The notes beneath the pieces are model-generated. The model was given only the letters and a program-made list of their open reading frames with translations, had not been told where the DNA came from and did no database searches. DNA of 64,000 bases from Salipaludibacillus sp. LMS25 (GTDB taxonomy: Bacteria > Bacillota > Bacilli > Bacillales > Salisediminibacteriaceae). Positions within the stretch are counted from its first letter, which is position 1, and every line of letters begins with the position of its first letter. Shown here one piece after another: positions 27,872 to 37,023 of this stretch. The translations under genes were made by a program, and so were the position numbers. Where the stretch lies: the NCBI RefSeq assembly GCF_024362805.1, contig NZ_CP093299.1:1116001-1180000 (forward strand). The letters are read 5' to 3'.

Positions 27872-29908
27872 GTGTTTAAAAATTCTTTTGGAACGTTACA
27901 AAAAGTCGGTCGTTCCCTTATGCTCCCTGTAGCATTATTACCAGCTGCTGGGATTCTACTTGCGTTTGGTGACGCGATGCAAAATCCTGATATGATAGCA
28001 CGATTAGCGTTTTTAGACCATCCATTCTTTTCACTTGTTGCTGAAATGATGCAATCTGCTGGTCAAATCGTATTTTCGAACCTTGCGCTATTATTCGCTG
28101 TTGGTGTGGCAATTGGTTTAGCCAAAGGAGACGGTGTTGCTGGTCTTGCCGCCTTAATTGGTTATTTAATTATCAATGTAACGATGAGTGTCATTCGTGG
28201 TGTTGATGCAGGTATGGTTGAAGGCCACCCTGAATATGCAAGTGTCCTTGGAATTCCAACTTTGCAAACGGGTGTTTTTGGCGGTATTATAGCTGGTTTG
28301 CTCGGTGCCTATATGTATAACAAATATTACAAAATAGAACTACCTTCATATCTTGGTTTCTTTGCTGGTAAACGGTTTGTACCAATCGTAACAGCTGCAT
28401 CTTCAATTATCGTTGGGACAATCTTAGCTTTTTTATGGCCTTACGTTCAAGACGGTTTAAACGCATTCTCATATTTCATGACAGAATCAAACCGTACGTT
28501 AGCGACATTTATTTTTGGTGTTGTTGAACGGGCATTGATTCCATTTGGTCTCCACCACATTTTCTACTCTCCTTTCTGGTTTGAGTTCGGAACTTATACG
28601 AATCAACTGGGAGAAGTCGTTCGTGGTGATCAGCAAATCTTTTTTGCTCAAATTCGAGATGGTGCTGAATTAACAGCGGGTGCCTTTATGACTGGTAAGT
28701 TCCCATTCATGATGTTTGGTCTTCCAGCAGCGGCATTAGCTATCTACCACTGTGCAAAGCCTAGTCAGAAAAAAGTGGTTGCCGGTATTATGGGATCTGC
28801 AGCACTTACATCTTTCTTAACTGGTATTACAGAGCCAATCGAATTCAGTTTCTTATTCGTAGCACCACTATTGTTTGTCGTTCACACGATTTTTGCAGGA
28901 TTATCGTTCATGACGATGCACCTATTAGATATTAAAATTGGGATGACATTCTCCGGAGGAGTGATTGACTTCTTCCTCTACGGAATTTTGCCTAACCGAA
29001 CTGCTTGGTGGCTAGTAATTCCTGTAGGTTTAGTGTTTGCCGTCATCTACTATTTCGGTTTCCGCTTTGCCATTCTAAAGTTCAACCTCATGACGCCTGG
29101 TCGTGAAGAACAAAAAGCCGATGATGTAGCTGGCGGTTCTAAAAAGGCAGGGAATACTGAATTACCTTACGAAGTTTTAAAGGCTTTCGGTGGTAAAGAC
29201 AACTTAACTTATTTAGATGCTTGTATCACTCGTCTTCGTATTACTGTTGAAGATGTCTCAAAAGTTGATAAAGATCGCTTGAAACAATTAGGTGCATCAG
29301 GTGTTATGCAAGTTGATAAAAACATTCAAGCTATTTTCGGACCACGGTCTGAAACGATTAAAGGACAAATGGAAGATATCATCCAAGGTAACACACCTGT
29401 TCCTGAAAGTGCTGAAGAAGCAACAGAGTCTACAGGTCCAGTAACAAGTGAAGTGGCCGTGGCCATGCCAATTGAAGGTATCATCAAACCGTTGTCAGAA
29501 GTGCCTGACAAAATGTTTGCTGAAAAAATGATGGGTGACGGTTTCGCTATTGATCCGACTGTAGGACGAGTTGTATCACCTGTAGACGGAAAAGTCGTTA
29601 ACTTATTTACTACAAAGCATGCTATTGGACTTCAAGCTGAAGATGGAACCGAGATCCTTATCCACGTTGGTATTGACACTGTTAATTTAAAAGGTGAAGG
29701 ATTTGAAGCTCACGTTGAGCAAGGTGATGAGGTCACAGTAGGTCAAGAATTACTCACTTTCGACCTTGAAGGCATTAAAGGGAAAGCACCATCCGTCATG
29801 ACTCCAGTTATTTTCACTAACTTAAGTGATTCTCAAGCTGTGGTTATTGAAAAAGATGGTCAAACTAAAACGGGCGAAACAGACCGCGTTCGTATTAAAA
29901 ATAAATAA
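27872..29908 (+). CDS. ptsG: Glucose-specific PTS enzyme IICBA
   Basis: A 678-aa fusion permease that imports glucose and phosphorylates it to glucose-6-phosphate. EIIC (about 1-400) holds the membrane helices and the sugar site (HHIFYSPFWFEFG, GITEPIEFSFLF); EIIB (about 425-510) has the phosphocysteine Cys451 in DACITRLRI; EIIA (about 530-665) has the phosphohistidine His598 in HVGIDTVNLKG. Domain order C-B-A matches PtsG. The start codon is GTG 27872 after AAGGAGGAG. Placed after glcT and controlled by the RAT/terminator in the leader. Confidence 0.95.
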   Translation: MFKNSFGTLQKVGRSLMLPVALLPAAGILLAFGDAMQNPDMIARLAFLDHPFFSLVAEMMQSAGQIVFSNLALLFAVGVAIGLAKGDGVAGLAALIGYLIINVTMSVIRGVDAGMVEGHPEYASVLGIPTLQTGVFGGIIAGLLGAYMYNKYYKIELPSYLGFFAGKRFVPIVTAASSIIVGTILAFLWPYVQDGLNAFSYFMTESNRTLATFIFGVVERALIPFGLHHIFYSPFWFEFGTYTNQLGEVVRGDQQIFFAQIRDGAELTAGAFMTGKFPFMMFGLPAAALAIYHCAKPSQKKVVAGIMGSAALTSFLTGITEPIEFSFLFVAPLLFVVHTIFAGLSFMTMHLLDIKIGMTFSGGVIDFFLYGILPNRTAWWLVIPVGLVFAVIYYFGFRFAILKFNLMTPGREEQKADDVAGGSKKAGNTELPYEVLKAFGGKDNLTYLDACITRLRITVEDVSKVDKDRLKQLGASGVMQVDKNIQAIFGPRSETIKGQMEDIIQGNTPVPESAEEATESTGPVTSEVAVAMPIEGIIKPLSEVPDKMFAEKMMGDGFAIDPTVGRVVSPVDGKVVNLFTTKHAIGLQAEDGTEILIHVGIDTVNLKGEGFEAHVEQGDEVTVGQELLTFDLEGIKGKAPSVMTPVIFTNLSDSQAVVIEKDGQTKTGETDRVRIKNK

Positions 29909-29927
29909 GTAATCACTCACATTTATT

Positions 29928-29965
29928 AGGCGTCCTCATACGTGAACTCTGAGGACGCCTTTTTT
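29928..29965 (+). terminator. Rho-independent terminator of ptsG
   Basis: AGGCGTCCTCA (29928-29938) pairs perfectly with TGAGGACGCCT (29950-29960), followed by five T residues. Confidence 0.95.
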
Positions 29966-30100
29966 GTCCGTAAAATTCCCGTCTCAAAATGAGGGAAGAG
30001 ATAATCTATATAGGCGGGAGATAACAGAAGCCAATGTCCTGATTCGCTCAACTACCAATCAGTGGCATAAGAACGAAAACGCCCACTGATTGATAGGTTA
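29966..30100 (-). repeat. Family B repeat, copy B4 (full, inverted)
   Basis: The only family B copy read on the minus strand. Reading inverted: head hairpin AATCAGTGGGCG...CCACTGATT, then TAGTTGAGCGAATCAGGACA, TTATCTCCCGCCTATATAG, TTATCTCTTCCCTCATTTTG and GACGGGAATTTTACGGAC. The right end is trimmed where it meets the ptsG terminator. Confidence 0.85.
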
Positions 30101-30140
30101 TAGACTATACACTCTTTTTAGTGTTGCACATGTCAAAATT

Positions 30141-30189
30141 AAAAAATGGCCTCTCCATTATTAGATTATATCCAATAATGGAGAGGCCG
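30141..30189 (-). terminator. Rho-independent terminator of hpf
   Basis: On the minus strand GGCCTCTCCATTATT pairs with AATAATGGAGAGGCC, followed by ATTTTTT. Lies 28 nt after the hpf stop. Confidence 0.92.
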
Positions 30190-30216
30190 TTTCTCTACAC
30201 CTTCTGCTAAAGAGAA

Positions 30217-30768
30217 CTATTCAGGTTCAATAAGGCCGTAACGACCATCTTTCCGCTTATAAACGACGTTCGTGAAACCACTTACTGAATTAGCAAAAAC
30301 GAAAAAGTTATGTCCTAACATATCCATTTGTAAGACTGCTTCTTCGGCATCCATAGGTTTAAGGTCAAACCGTTTAGTCCGGACAATTTCTATTTCATCA
30401 TCAGCAGGAGGATCTTCCTCTACTAATGGTTCTAATTCATTTTTAAACATATATTTCAAACTGTCGTCACTACGAAATTTACGATTTACTTTTGTTTTAT
30501 GCTTTCTAATTTGCCTTTCTAACTTTTCAATTACTAAGTCTATCGCTGCATACATATCTGTATGTTTTTCCTCAGCACGTAATAATAATTTTGGCATTGG
30601 AATAGTGATTTCCACTTTTTGATCACTATTAAGAACGCTCATTTTCACATGAACATCTGATGAGGGGATAGTATCAAAGTACTTTTCAAGTTTGCCTACC
30701 TTCTTTTCAACGTACTCTTTCAAAGATGAGGTAATTTCTAGGTTTTCACCGCGAATATTAAAATTCAT
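30217..30768 (-). CDS. hpf: Ribosome hibernation promoting factor, long form
   Basis: A 183-aa long-form HPF. ATG 30768 is preceded by AGGAGGAG at the right distance; a TTG two codons upstream is less likely. The N-terminal domain (about 1-100; MNFNIRGENLEITSSLKEYV, then KVEITIPMP) binds the decoding region; a charged linker (about 105-130) leads to the C-terminal dimerisation domain (about 132-183; RTKRFDLKPMDAEEAVLQM) that joins two ribosomes into 100S particles. Expressed in stationary phase; a sigma-H promoter lies upstream. Normally next to secA in Bacillus, here separated from it by glcT-ptsG. Confidence 0.95.
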   Translation of the reverse strand: MNFNIRGENLEITSSLKEYVEKKVGKLEKYFDTIPSSDVHVKMSVLNSDQKVEITIPMPKLLLRAEEKHTDMYAAIDLVIEKLERQIRKHKTKVNRKFRSDDSLKYMFKNELEPLVEEDPPADDEIEIVRTKRFDLKPMDAEEAVLQMDMLGHNFFVFANSVSGFTNVVYKRKDGRYGLIEPE

Positions 30769-30801
30769 AAGCAAACTCCTCCTTAATCGGTTATGTATGT
30801 A

Positions 30802-30831
30802 ATATTCTTCATACCCTCTTTATATTCCTGC
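30802..30831 (-). promoter_or_regulatory. Sigma-H promoter of hpf
   Basis: On the minus strand GCAGGAATA (30823-30831), 12-nt spacer, GAAGAATAT (30802-30810). This fits the sigma-H consensus RNAGGAWWW-N11/12-RNNGAATWW at every position. hpf (yvyD) is known to use sigma-H (and sigma-B) in B. subtilis. Confidence 0.82.
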
Positions 30832-31051
30832 TAAAACTCAAAAAAAATTTGTGCTTTTTTATCTAATGAAGTCGAAATTTAAAGAAATTTTGTATACGTG
30901 CTTTTTCATATCCTCTCCTTACCGTATAATTTAGCCATTTTATTGAGTTAAAAGTCGCTATTACTTCGGGATAAACAGTGTGTTTAGACACGTTTACGTG
31001 TTGTTTAGTATTCACGAGTGAGATGGAAATTATTCACAAAGTTTAAGGAAG

Positions 31052-31084
31052 GAAAAAACCCGTCTTCCTTTTTGGAAAACGGGT
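31052..31084 (-). terminator. Rho-independent terminator downstream of the cold-shock gene
   Basis: On the minus strand ACCCGTTTTCC pairs with GGAAGACGGGT and is followed by six T residues. Confidence 0.88.
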
Positions 31085-31189
31085 AACTATTTGCTTTTCA
31101 TTCCCTAAACCATCTATTCAACACCTATTTAAATGAACCGATGTCATTTAAACCTGTATTATGAATAAAATTTAACTCAGGGAAACAAA

Positions 31190-31387
31190 TTATATTTTAA
31201 CAACATTTGCAGCTTGAGGGCCACGAGCTCCTTCAACAATTTCAAATTCTACATCTTGGCCTTCATCAAGTGTTTTGAACCCTTCCTGATCAATGGCAGA
31301 GTAATGTACAAATACATCGTCTCCATCTTCTCGTTCGATGAATCCAAAACCTTTTTCTGCATTAAACCATTTGACTTTTCCCTGCAT
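31190..31387 (-). CDS. Cold-shock protein (CspB/CspD type)
   Basis: A 65-aa single cold-shock domain from ATG 31387 ([18 protein letters not shown]). RNP1 is KGFGFIE and RNP2 is VFVHYSA; both are intact, so it should bind single-stranded RNA/DNA as a chaperone. The longer reading frame to 31435 has no family similarity and no ribosome site. The ribosome site of the chosen start is weak. Preceded by a good sigma-A promoter and a leader of about 48 nt, shorter than those of the strongly cold-induced genes. Confidence 0.93.
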   Translation of the reverse strand: MQGKVKWFNAEKGFGFIEREDGDDVFVHYSAIDQEGFKTLDEGQDVEFEIVEGARGPQAANVVKI

Positions 31388-31441
31388 ATTCTTAACACAT
31401 TCCCTTCGTAAAAAATCTGTGGGTGAACATCCCACATTTTC

Positions 31442-31470
31442 AATATAACAATGGAAGTTAAAAACGTCAA
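31442..31470 (-). promoter_or_regulatory. Sigma-A promoter of the cold-shock gene
   Basis: Minus strand: TTGACG (31465-31470), 17 nt, TATATT (31442-31447). Transcription should start near 31435. Confidence 0.75.
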
Positions 31471-32038
31471 TTTATTTTTTCCTGATTATTTTGACAAATT
31501 TCGATATCTTATTAAACCAACGATGGTAACGCTTACTATTGTTAGTAGTTTCTTAATGGCAGATTTATAAAATTGGAAATTCGTCACTGTTAACTTTTTT
31601 AAAATCATGTCATTATTAGTCCTTTGTACCTATTGATATTGCTAACATATTCCAATAAAATACGACTATAGATAACATTATTTTCATGAAAAGGAACTAA
31701 CTATAATCTTCCTCATCAATTATTAAACAAGTTAAAGTATATACTTGTTCTAATAATATCCTCTCTATTGGACCCACACCTTCTTCTGCGGTTCAAGTGC
31801 TCTACATCCATCCTTCCTTCAAGGACAACCTCTATACTTAGCTTTCATGGATTATTAATCTCATCATTTAAGTGTAGATCCTCAGCGGTTGTGGACACAA
31901 CTATGAAAATGAAGAGGAATCATGATGTTTTCACGTGTTAGCATTCTGATTCCTTCTTCTTTTTATCCTCTTAGAAAGGAGTCATAATTTCAGTCTTCTA
32001 TTATTAATAACTTATTAACTAAAGGAGTGGTTCGTTAA
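31471..32038. other. Divergent gap between the cold-shock gene and ssb
   Basis: About 570 bp of AT-rich DNA with no ORF supported by a ribosome site. It contains the promoter region of the plus-strand ssb gene; no confident promoter was picked. Composition becomes noticeably more AT-rich from here to 39 kb. Confidence 0.35.
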
Positions 32039-32470
32039 ATGTTAAATCAATTTACGCTTATTGGACGAATAGCAAGACAGCCTTCCCTTCAAACTACGAG
32101 AGAAGGTATATCTTACACACGCTTTACGTTAGCCGTCCGACGACATTTTAAAAATCAAGCAGGCCAGTATGACACGGACTTCGTCCAGCTCATCTCCTGG
32201 AACAAGGTAGCAGAAAGAGTCGCTGATTTTTGTTCCAAAGGGTCTTTAATCTCTGTTACTGGGCGTATTCAAATGAGATCATTTGAATTGGAGGCAGATA
32301 AGCGACTAACAATTCCAGATGTAGTAGCTGAAAATGTCACATTTTTGCAGATGAAGAAAATGACTGATGACACTAACAAGGATAAACATAACCATGAAAA
32401 AGTTCCTGTTCCTAGTCCACCTCTCGCTTCTGAAAACATGCCACCTGAATGTGAACTCCCTTCTCGCTGA
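32039..32470 (+). CDS. Small single-stranded DNA-binding protein (SsbB-like)
   Basis: A 143-aa OB-fold SSB. Residues 1-105 carry the family pattern (MLNQFTLIGRIARQP, YTRFTLAVRRHF, DFVQLISWNKVAE, KGSLISVTGRIQ). The acidic C-terminal tip (DDDIPF type) found in essential SsbA is absent; the tail is short and ends PPECELPSR. That makes it an SsbB-type accessory SSB, which in B. subtilis serves competence. It starts at ATG 32039 after AAAGGAGTGG. At the left edge of the AT-rich island, so a mobile or island-borne SSB is also possible. Confidence 0.88.
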   Translation: MLNQFTLIGRIARQPSLQTTREGISYTRFTLAVRRHFKNQAGQYDTDFVQLISWNKVAERVADFCSKGSLISVTGRIQMRSFELEADKRLTIPDVVAENVTFLQMKKMTDDTNKDKHNHEKVPVPSPPLASENMPPECELPSR

Positions 32471-32549
32471 ATGCCCCTTTTATATCAAGCATACCTCCCT
32501 ACATCAACACACGTTCTGTTTCCCATCACTATTATAAGGAGACCGCTCT

Positions 32550-32789
32550 ATGACTGAAAAAGATTTAATAAAAAATATTATGCATAAGCTAGCTAAAATT
32601 GATGCAAAAATGGCCAAACAAGATGATCTTGATGACCTTCACGAACAATTATTTGAGCAAGATGAACTGTTAAAAGACTTGCACGATAACATTCAAAAAT
32701 TAAAGACTAATTTTGAAATGAAATATGCTGAGTCTATCAATACTGAGGATGTGCTTCTACGTTCCGTTCTAGATAGGCAATCAACTTAA
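32550..32789 (+). CDS. Small coiled-coil protein of unknown function
   Basis: A 79-aa, highly charged protein that reads as one long amphipathic helix (KLAKIDAKMAKQDDLDDL, then LFEQDELLKDLHDNIQKLK), likely a coiled coil. It starts at ATG 32550 after ATAAGGAGACC, 79 nt after ssb, probably in the same transcript. No signal peptide and no recognised domain. The strong ribosome site and good spacing make it a real gene. It could be a scaffold or partner of the SSB; nothing in the sequence shows which. Confidence 0.7.
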   Translation: MTEKDLIKNIMHKLAKIDAKMAKQDDLDDLHEQLFEQDELLKDLHDNIQKLKTNFEMKYAESINTEDVLLRSVLDRQST

Positions 32790-33618
32790 TATGTCCTCAT
32801 TCCCATAGCGTACGTTGTTTATCACCTGCTTATAGACACTCCGTTTCTCCTACTCCATATCAGTTACCATTAATCCATTTTCTTCAATCCTTCTTTTTAA
32901 AAAATAGAATAAAACTGCATGTTGCAACGCCACCATTTCTGCTTCTTAAGCGATTAGATTTGGTGGCAATTATAGACTATACGAGACGTGCTATCCTTTG
33001 TTAAAGGTCTTCTAATTCTGTAAAAGTATTGATTTTATATGAAGTGGTAAATCTAATGCTATTAAAAACAATCTATGATCAATCAAAACCTCATTATACC
33101 TATATTTTAAATTTAAATATATGAGCCCTTAGTACGAACACCACAAATGTCGGGTGTCCCTCACATTTATGAGGGGATTTAACATGAAGATAGAATGAGA
33201 CGCGATTTAGATTGCTGAAAACCCCTAATATGTCATGAAAACAAACAAGGTTTAGAGCTATTTATTTTTAATATGCACCTCAAAACCTGTCTAGTGTGTC
33301 ATTCGAATTATCACAAGCCACAAATAACATTCCATTAAAAAAATTATTAACAAAGTCAATTATTTTTTAATATAATAGTCAACTTTACTAGACCGCCTAA
33401 CGTCATAAGTAGTATTATCTTATTTTTCATTCTTGTCATTTTCTTTGCCTTAGAGCCCAAAAATTATTTCAGTATTTTAATAATCAAACTAAAATTAATA
33501 CAACGCAGTAACTTTAGTGACTTAAATAAAGAAAACAATACAAGTATTATAGTTGATACGCTTTGATAGTTTAATACTACTGAATAAATAGTTATACAAT
33601 TTATTTTAAACCAGTACA
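32790..33618. other. Gap before the accessory island
   Basis: About 830 bp, very AT-rich. A GCCACCA...TTGGTGGC hairpin lies around 32929-32969 and a CCCTCA/TGAGGG hairpin near 33158-33175, neither with a clear T-tail. No ORF with a ribosome site. Confidence 0.4.
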
Positions 33619-33708
33619 AAAGTACCTTTTATTTAAATAGTTTTATGACATAATGAATTATGCATATAATTCTTATAATGCAAACTTTTTGAAAGTGAAG
33701 GGATTTTT
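33619..33708 (+). promoter_or_regulatory. Leader/promoter region of the cationic secreted protein
   Basis: TATGACATAATGAATTATGC followed by ATATAATTCTTATAATGCAA (33645-33684) contains a near-palindrome ATAATGAATTAT and a TATAAT-type -10. The same stretch is conserved in the duplicated block at 37950-38010, where the palindrome is perfect (ATAATTAATTAT), while less important bases have drifted. This suggests a shared promoter or operator. Confidence 0.55.
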
Positions 33709-34101
33709 TTGAAAAAGAATTTTGTAATATTAGCTGTATGTTCGTTATTAGTAGGTGGGGGAATCATCACGCTTCCTTCAGAAACAGATGCAAGCGTTAG
33801 AAATTTTTCTAATATTAAGTTGACTTTTAACGCTGGAGAAAAGCAAGCAGGAAGTACACTAAAGAAAACGATCACTTCTAAAAGTGGCGCACTAAATCTT
33901 AGGAACGATGGCGGAGATGCTTGGATTAATGGGAGGTTAGTAAATTCTAATGGTGAACTGAGAGGACGAGTAAACGTTCAACGGGGGAAAAGGGCTACTT
34001 TTTCACATTCAGCTAAGAAAAATTACAATTGTAAAATGATAGTTAGTAAAGAAAATCCAGGCACTGTAACAATTAAAGGTTCTTGGACAGCTGATAATTA
34101 A
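33709..34101 (+). CDS. Secreted, strongly cationic protein; candidate bacteriocin or ABC substrate
   Basis: A 130-aa protein starting at TTG 33709 behind GTGAAGGGA. A typical Sec signal peptide (KKNFVILAVCSLLVGGGII) ends near residue 28 (SETDA/SVRN). The mature part of about 102 residues has roughly 18 Lys/Arg against 6 Asp/Glu, many polar beta-prone stretches and one Cys (NYNCKM). No known domain recognised. The plan (small secreted basic protein followed by membrane proteins and an ABC ATPase) recalls lactococcin-972-type and other bacteriocin loci, but sequence similarity was not seen. A terminator after it suggests it is made in excess over the transporter. Its duplicate at 38 kb is broken. 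Confidence 0.75.
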   Translation: MKKNFVILAVCSLLVGGGIITLPSETDASVRNFSNIKLTFNAGEKQAGSTLKKTITSKSGALNLRNDGGDAWINGRLVNSNGELRGRVNVQRGKRATFSHSAKKNYNCKMIVSKENPGTVTIKGSWTADN

Positions 34102-34113
34102 ATGACTTATTTG

Positions 34114-34158
34114 CAAGGGTACTTTATATAAACACACTACAATAGTACCCTTGTTTTA
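34114..34158 (+). terminator. Terminator/attenuator between the secreted protein gene and the ABC genes
   Basis: CAAGGGTACT (34114-34123) pairs with AGTACCCTTG (34144-34153), followed by TTTT. No separate promoter is visible between it and the next gene, so partial read-through is likely. Confidence 0.85.
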
Positions 34159-34187
34159 ACAATATTAAGAAACTAAAAGGAGTCGCT

Positions 34188-35012
34188 ATGCAGAAGATTA
34201 ATGTCTACCGTTTTAATAATCGTTACATATGGATTTCAATGGCTTCTTTATTTACGTTGCTTTTCATTTCATGGTTTTTTACAAGTGGTTTGTTTTATTG
34301 GCTTTTCTTAGCTGATTTTGAAACAGAACCAGATCTAATAGGTCAAGATAAATCAGAAGTTTTAGCTGTAATGATTCATCAGCTTATGGCATGGGAATTT
34401 TATATCTCTGATGCAATGACCTATACAATGTATTTTCTTCCGCTTTTTTCATTGTTGCCTATCTTACAGTTCGTTAATGAAAAAAAATATTACTTACAGC
34501 ATGCTTTAATAAGAAAGACAAGTTTTAAAAGATATTTGTTTCCAACTGTTTTAAAGTATGCTTTTATTTCTGGCTTCTGTTTGACAATACCTTTTGTGTT
34601 GTTCTTCACAATCGGCAATTTGTTCTTAGTTGATAACTTAGATAATATAGGTAACTTCGCTAGTTTTCTAGGTGAATCGTTTTATAGTTCTCATCCCTAT
34701 CTTTTCTTTGTGTTTATGTCTTGTTCTATTTATTTCTCAATTGGTTTTGTGTTTGGTTTAATGGGATGTGCAATATCACTTCTTACTGATAAAAGCTATT
34801 TAGTGTTAATCATACCAATGCTTTATTATTTAGTTGTTGGAAATATTGGGCTAGCGTTTCAGCTTCCTCTTATTAATATTATGTTTAGCGTAATAGCTTA
34901 CAATACTCTCTATACAACATTAGAATTATTTATCCCTTTACTATTACCTTTACTAGCATCATTACTTGCATTTATTTTCACAGTCAAAAGAGGGGTTAGC
35001 TTTGGCAATTAA
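34188..35012 (+). CDS. Polytopic membrane protein of the island ABC system (permease 1)
   Basis: A 274-aa protein with six clear hydrophobic helices (about 15-38, 80-100, 122-148, 178-205, 210-235, 245-268), typical of the ABC-2 type permease plan though no named family is recognised. ATG 34188 follows AAAGGAGTCGC. Its last 11 nt overlap the next gene. It is co-directional with two more small membrane proteins and an ATPase. The paralogue at 38219 differs at only nine residues, showing a recent duplication. Confidence 0.8.
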   Translation: MQKINVYRFNNRYIWISMASLFTLLFISWFFTSGLFYWLFLADFETEPDLIGQDKSEVLAVMIHQLMAWEFYISDAMTYTMYFLPLFSLLPILQFVNEKKYYLQHALIRKTSFKRYLFPTVLKYAFISGFCLTIPFVLFFTIGNLFLVDNLDNIGNFASFLGESFYSSHPYLFFVFMSCSIYFSIGFVFGLMGCAISLLTDKSYLVLIIPMLYYLVVGNIGLAFQLPLINIMFSVIAYNTLYTTLELFIPLLLPLLASLLAFIFTVKRGVSFGN

Positions 35013-35637
35013 AAAAATAAATTACTCTATTTTACTCTCATTGATATACTTTCTCATTGTTAGCACAATGGTTAATCATGGGCTAATTAATGGTTACGAT
35101 TTCTTAGGGAACTCGAAGCCTGTGGTGTTTGCATTTTATATTACCTACTTTATTTATATAGCTATTTTTATCATTGATTCTATGCCTTCTATGCTGATAG
35201 TCCGCTTTAATGGTTATAAAGATTTGTTCTGGTGGCTGTTAAAAAAAGTTATTTCTTTAAACGTTATATACACCGTGACCTATATCATCATTACTTTCAT
35301 AATCTTAGTTCTAAATGAAAATATCATTTCAGTTTATGAAGTAGTAAAATTCTTTATTTTAATGCAGTTTTCTTTATTAATTATCAACATGGTAATGATA
35401 ATATTTCAAATGAAATTTAATGAAACAATTGCTATTTTATGTGGCATGACACTTTTTTTAGTGAGTTCATTAACTGTTTCATTTGATGGTCATGCAAATC
35501 CTTATTCAATTATTTACCTGTATCTTTTTCCGATTTTTTCTGCGGGGGATTTTTTAAAACTACTTTTCACATGTTTAGCTTATCTTGTTTTTATATTTTT
35601 ATTGTTTAAATTTTCCATTAAAACTATGAGGAGGTGA
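35002..35637 (+). CDS. Polytopic membrane protein of the island ABC system (permease 2)
   Basis: A 211-aa membrane protein. TTG 35002 is taken as start because AGAGGGG lies six nt upstream; a longer frame beginning at 34966 would start deep inside the previous gene without a ribosome site. About six helices; no charged soluble domain. The overlap of 11 nt with permease 1 and 4-nt gap to permease 3 indicate coupled translation. Likely another membrane subunit of the same ABC-2-like complex. No sequence match recognised. Confidence 0.75.
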   Translation: MAIKKINYSILLSLIYFLIVSTMVNHGLINGYDFLGNSKPVVFAFYITYFIYIAIFIIDSMPSMLIVRFNGYKDLFWWLLKKVISLNVIYTVTYIIITFIILVLNENIISVYEVVKFFILMQFSLLIINMVMIIFQMKFNETIAILCGMTLFLVSSLTVSFDGHANPYSIIYLYLFPIFSAGDFLKLLFTCLAYLVFIFLLFKFSIKTMRR

Positions 35638-35641
35638 AGGT

Positions 35642-36361
35642 TTGTTTCTTAAAAAACTATTTAAACTCTCCTTACTATTTTTGGTAATATATTTAGTAAT
35701 TAATAGCGTTCATCAAACACTTAACACTCACTTTGCAAACACTGATGACATTTTAAAATTTGAAGATTATATACAAAGACTTTTTATTAATGTTAACTCT
35801 AGTTATGAGTATATTGATTTTTCGGATCCTTTTTTATTCTTAGGTCTATTTACAATAATTATAACCGGATTTGTTTTTGTATCATCTCCATTAAAAGAGT
35901 TAAATCAATTTACTTTATTGCGTTTTAAAAAGGTTAGTTCGCTATTATGGGTTTATTACGTTAAAGCGGTATCTCAATCTTTTATGTATGTTAGTCAATT
36001 ACCCATCTATATTTTACTATCTTTGCTGATTATTAATTATGACGCATTAATCATGATTGAATTAGGTGTTCTGGTCGATTTTCTCATGTATTTTTTGGAA
36101 CTATTTTTCTTCTTTATCTTTCTTTCTCAATTATTTTTATTTTTTATGTTATACAAAGAAAAAAGTTTCGCAACGTATTTTGCCTTTATTTTTATAATGG
36201 GATCAATAGGATTGGATATATATATACCTTATATCAATCTGATTATATACAGTCATACACCTTGGTTTATTGAGGGTATCATTTTTTGGTTTTTATGCAG
36301 TCTTTTAGTAACGATCGTAGGCAATACAATTTTGACTAAAAAGGGGATTAATATTGCATGA
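35642..36361 (+). CDS. Polytopic membrane protein of the island ABC system (permease 3)
   Basis: A 239-aa membrane protein from TTG 35642, preceded by GAGGAGGTGAAGG. Helices at about 5-25, 55-80, 105-135, 142-175, 178-200 and 205-232; an N-terminal extracellular loop between the first two. Its stop overlaps the ATPase start (ATGA). All three membrane genes use rare codons and AT-rich codon positions, unlike the core genes on either side. Confidence 0.75.
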   Translation: MFLKKLFKLSLLFLVIYLVINSVHQTLNTHFANTDDILKFEDYIQRLFINVNSSYEYIDFSDPFLFLGLFTIIITGFVFVSSPLKELNQFTLLRFKKVSSLLWVYYVKAVSQSFMYVSQLPIYILLSLLIINYDALIMIELGVLVDFLMYFLELFFFFIFLSQLFLFFMLYKEKSFATYFAFIFIMGSIGLDIYIPYINLIIYSHTPWFIEGIIFWFLCSLLVTIVGNTILTKKGINIA

Positions 36362-37023
36362 ATGGAGAACATGTTTGCATAGAGATTAGTAATGTATCGA
36401 AAATTCATAAAAAAACTGCTTTGTTGAATAATATCTCTCTTCAAATTGTAGAGGGAAAAACATACGGCTTCGTTGGATATAATGGCTCTGGAAAAAGTTT
36501 ATTATTCAAGGCTATATGCGGGCTGACAAAAATTCAAGAAGGTAAAATAATTGTGAATAATGAGCAGATAGGTAAGGATACAGATTTTATTAACAATGCG
36601 GGAGTCATCATTGAGACACCAAATTTTATCCCTTCCCTTAGCGGAATAGAGAATCTTAGACTTTTGGCAGAAATCCAACATACTATATCAGATAAAGAGA
36701 TAAACGAGGCTTTAGTAAAAGTGGGACTTGAAAGTCATAAGGATAAGAAAGTTAAGCACTATTCATTAGGTATGAAGCAAAGGTTAAGAATTGCCCAAGC
36801 TATTATGGAAAATCCGAAGATACTCATTTTAGATGAACCGTTTAATGGTCTTGATAAGGATGGAAGAGAAACTATTCATCAATTGCTCTTAAAAGAGAAA
36901 AGTGTTGGGAAAACTATTTTACTTACTAGTCATCATGAGAATGATATTAACACATTATGTGATGTTGTTTTTGAAATGAACAATGGCAACATAGAATCTA
37001 ATATAAAAGGAGCTTCAAAATGA
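36358..37023 (+). CDS. ABC transporter ATP-binding protein of the island system
   Basis: A 221-aa ABC ATPase. Walker A is GYNGSGKS (residues 40-47), signature YSLGMKQR, Walker B ILILDEPFNGLD, and the switch His in LTSHHE. The length and LGMKQR signature are typical of the drug/peptide exporter and immunity (CcmA/BcrA, LanF-like) group. It overlaps the genes on both sides by 4 nt, so the complex is co-translated. Energy source for export of, or protection against, the cationic protein encoded first in the operon (inferred). Confidence 0.93.
   Translation: MNGEHVCIEISNVSKIHKKTALLNNISLQIVEGKTYGFVGYNGSGKSLLFKAICGLTKIQEGKIIVNNEQIGKDTDFINNAGVIIETPNFIPSLSGIENLRLLAEIQHTISDKEINEALVKVGLESHKDKKVKHYSLGMKQRLRIAQAIMENPKILILDEPFNGLDKDGRETIHQLLLKEKSVGKTILLTSHHENDINTLCDVVFEMNNGNIESNIKGASK

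Noticed and set aside
31388-31435. 16-residue N-terminal extension of the cold-shock protein
   Set aside because: Not similar to the family and lies in the 5' leader directly after the promoter.
34966-35001. Upstream start for island permease 2
   Set aside because: It lies deep inside permease 1 with no ribosome site; TTG 35002 has a good one.
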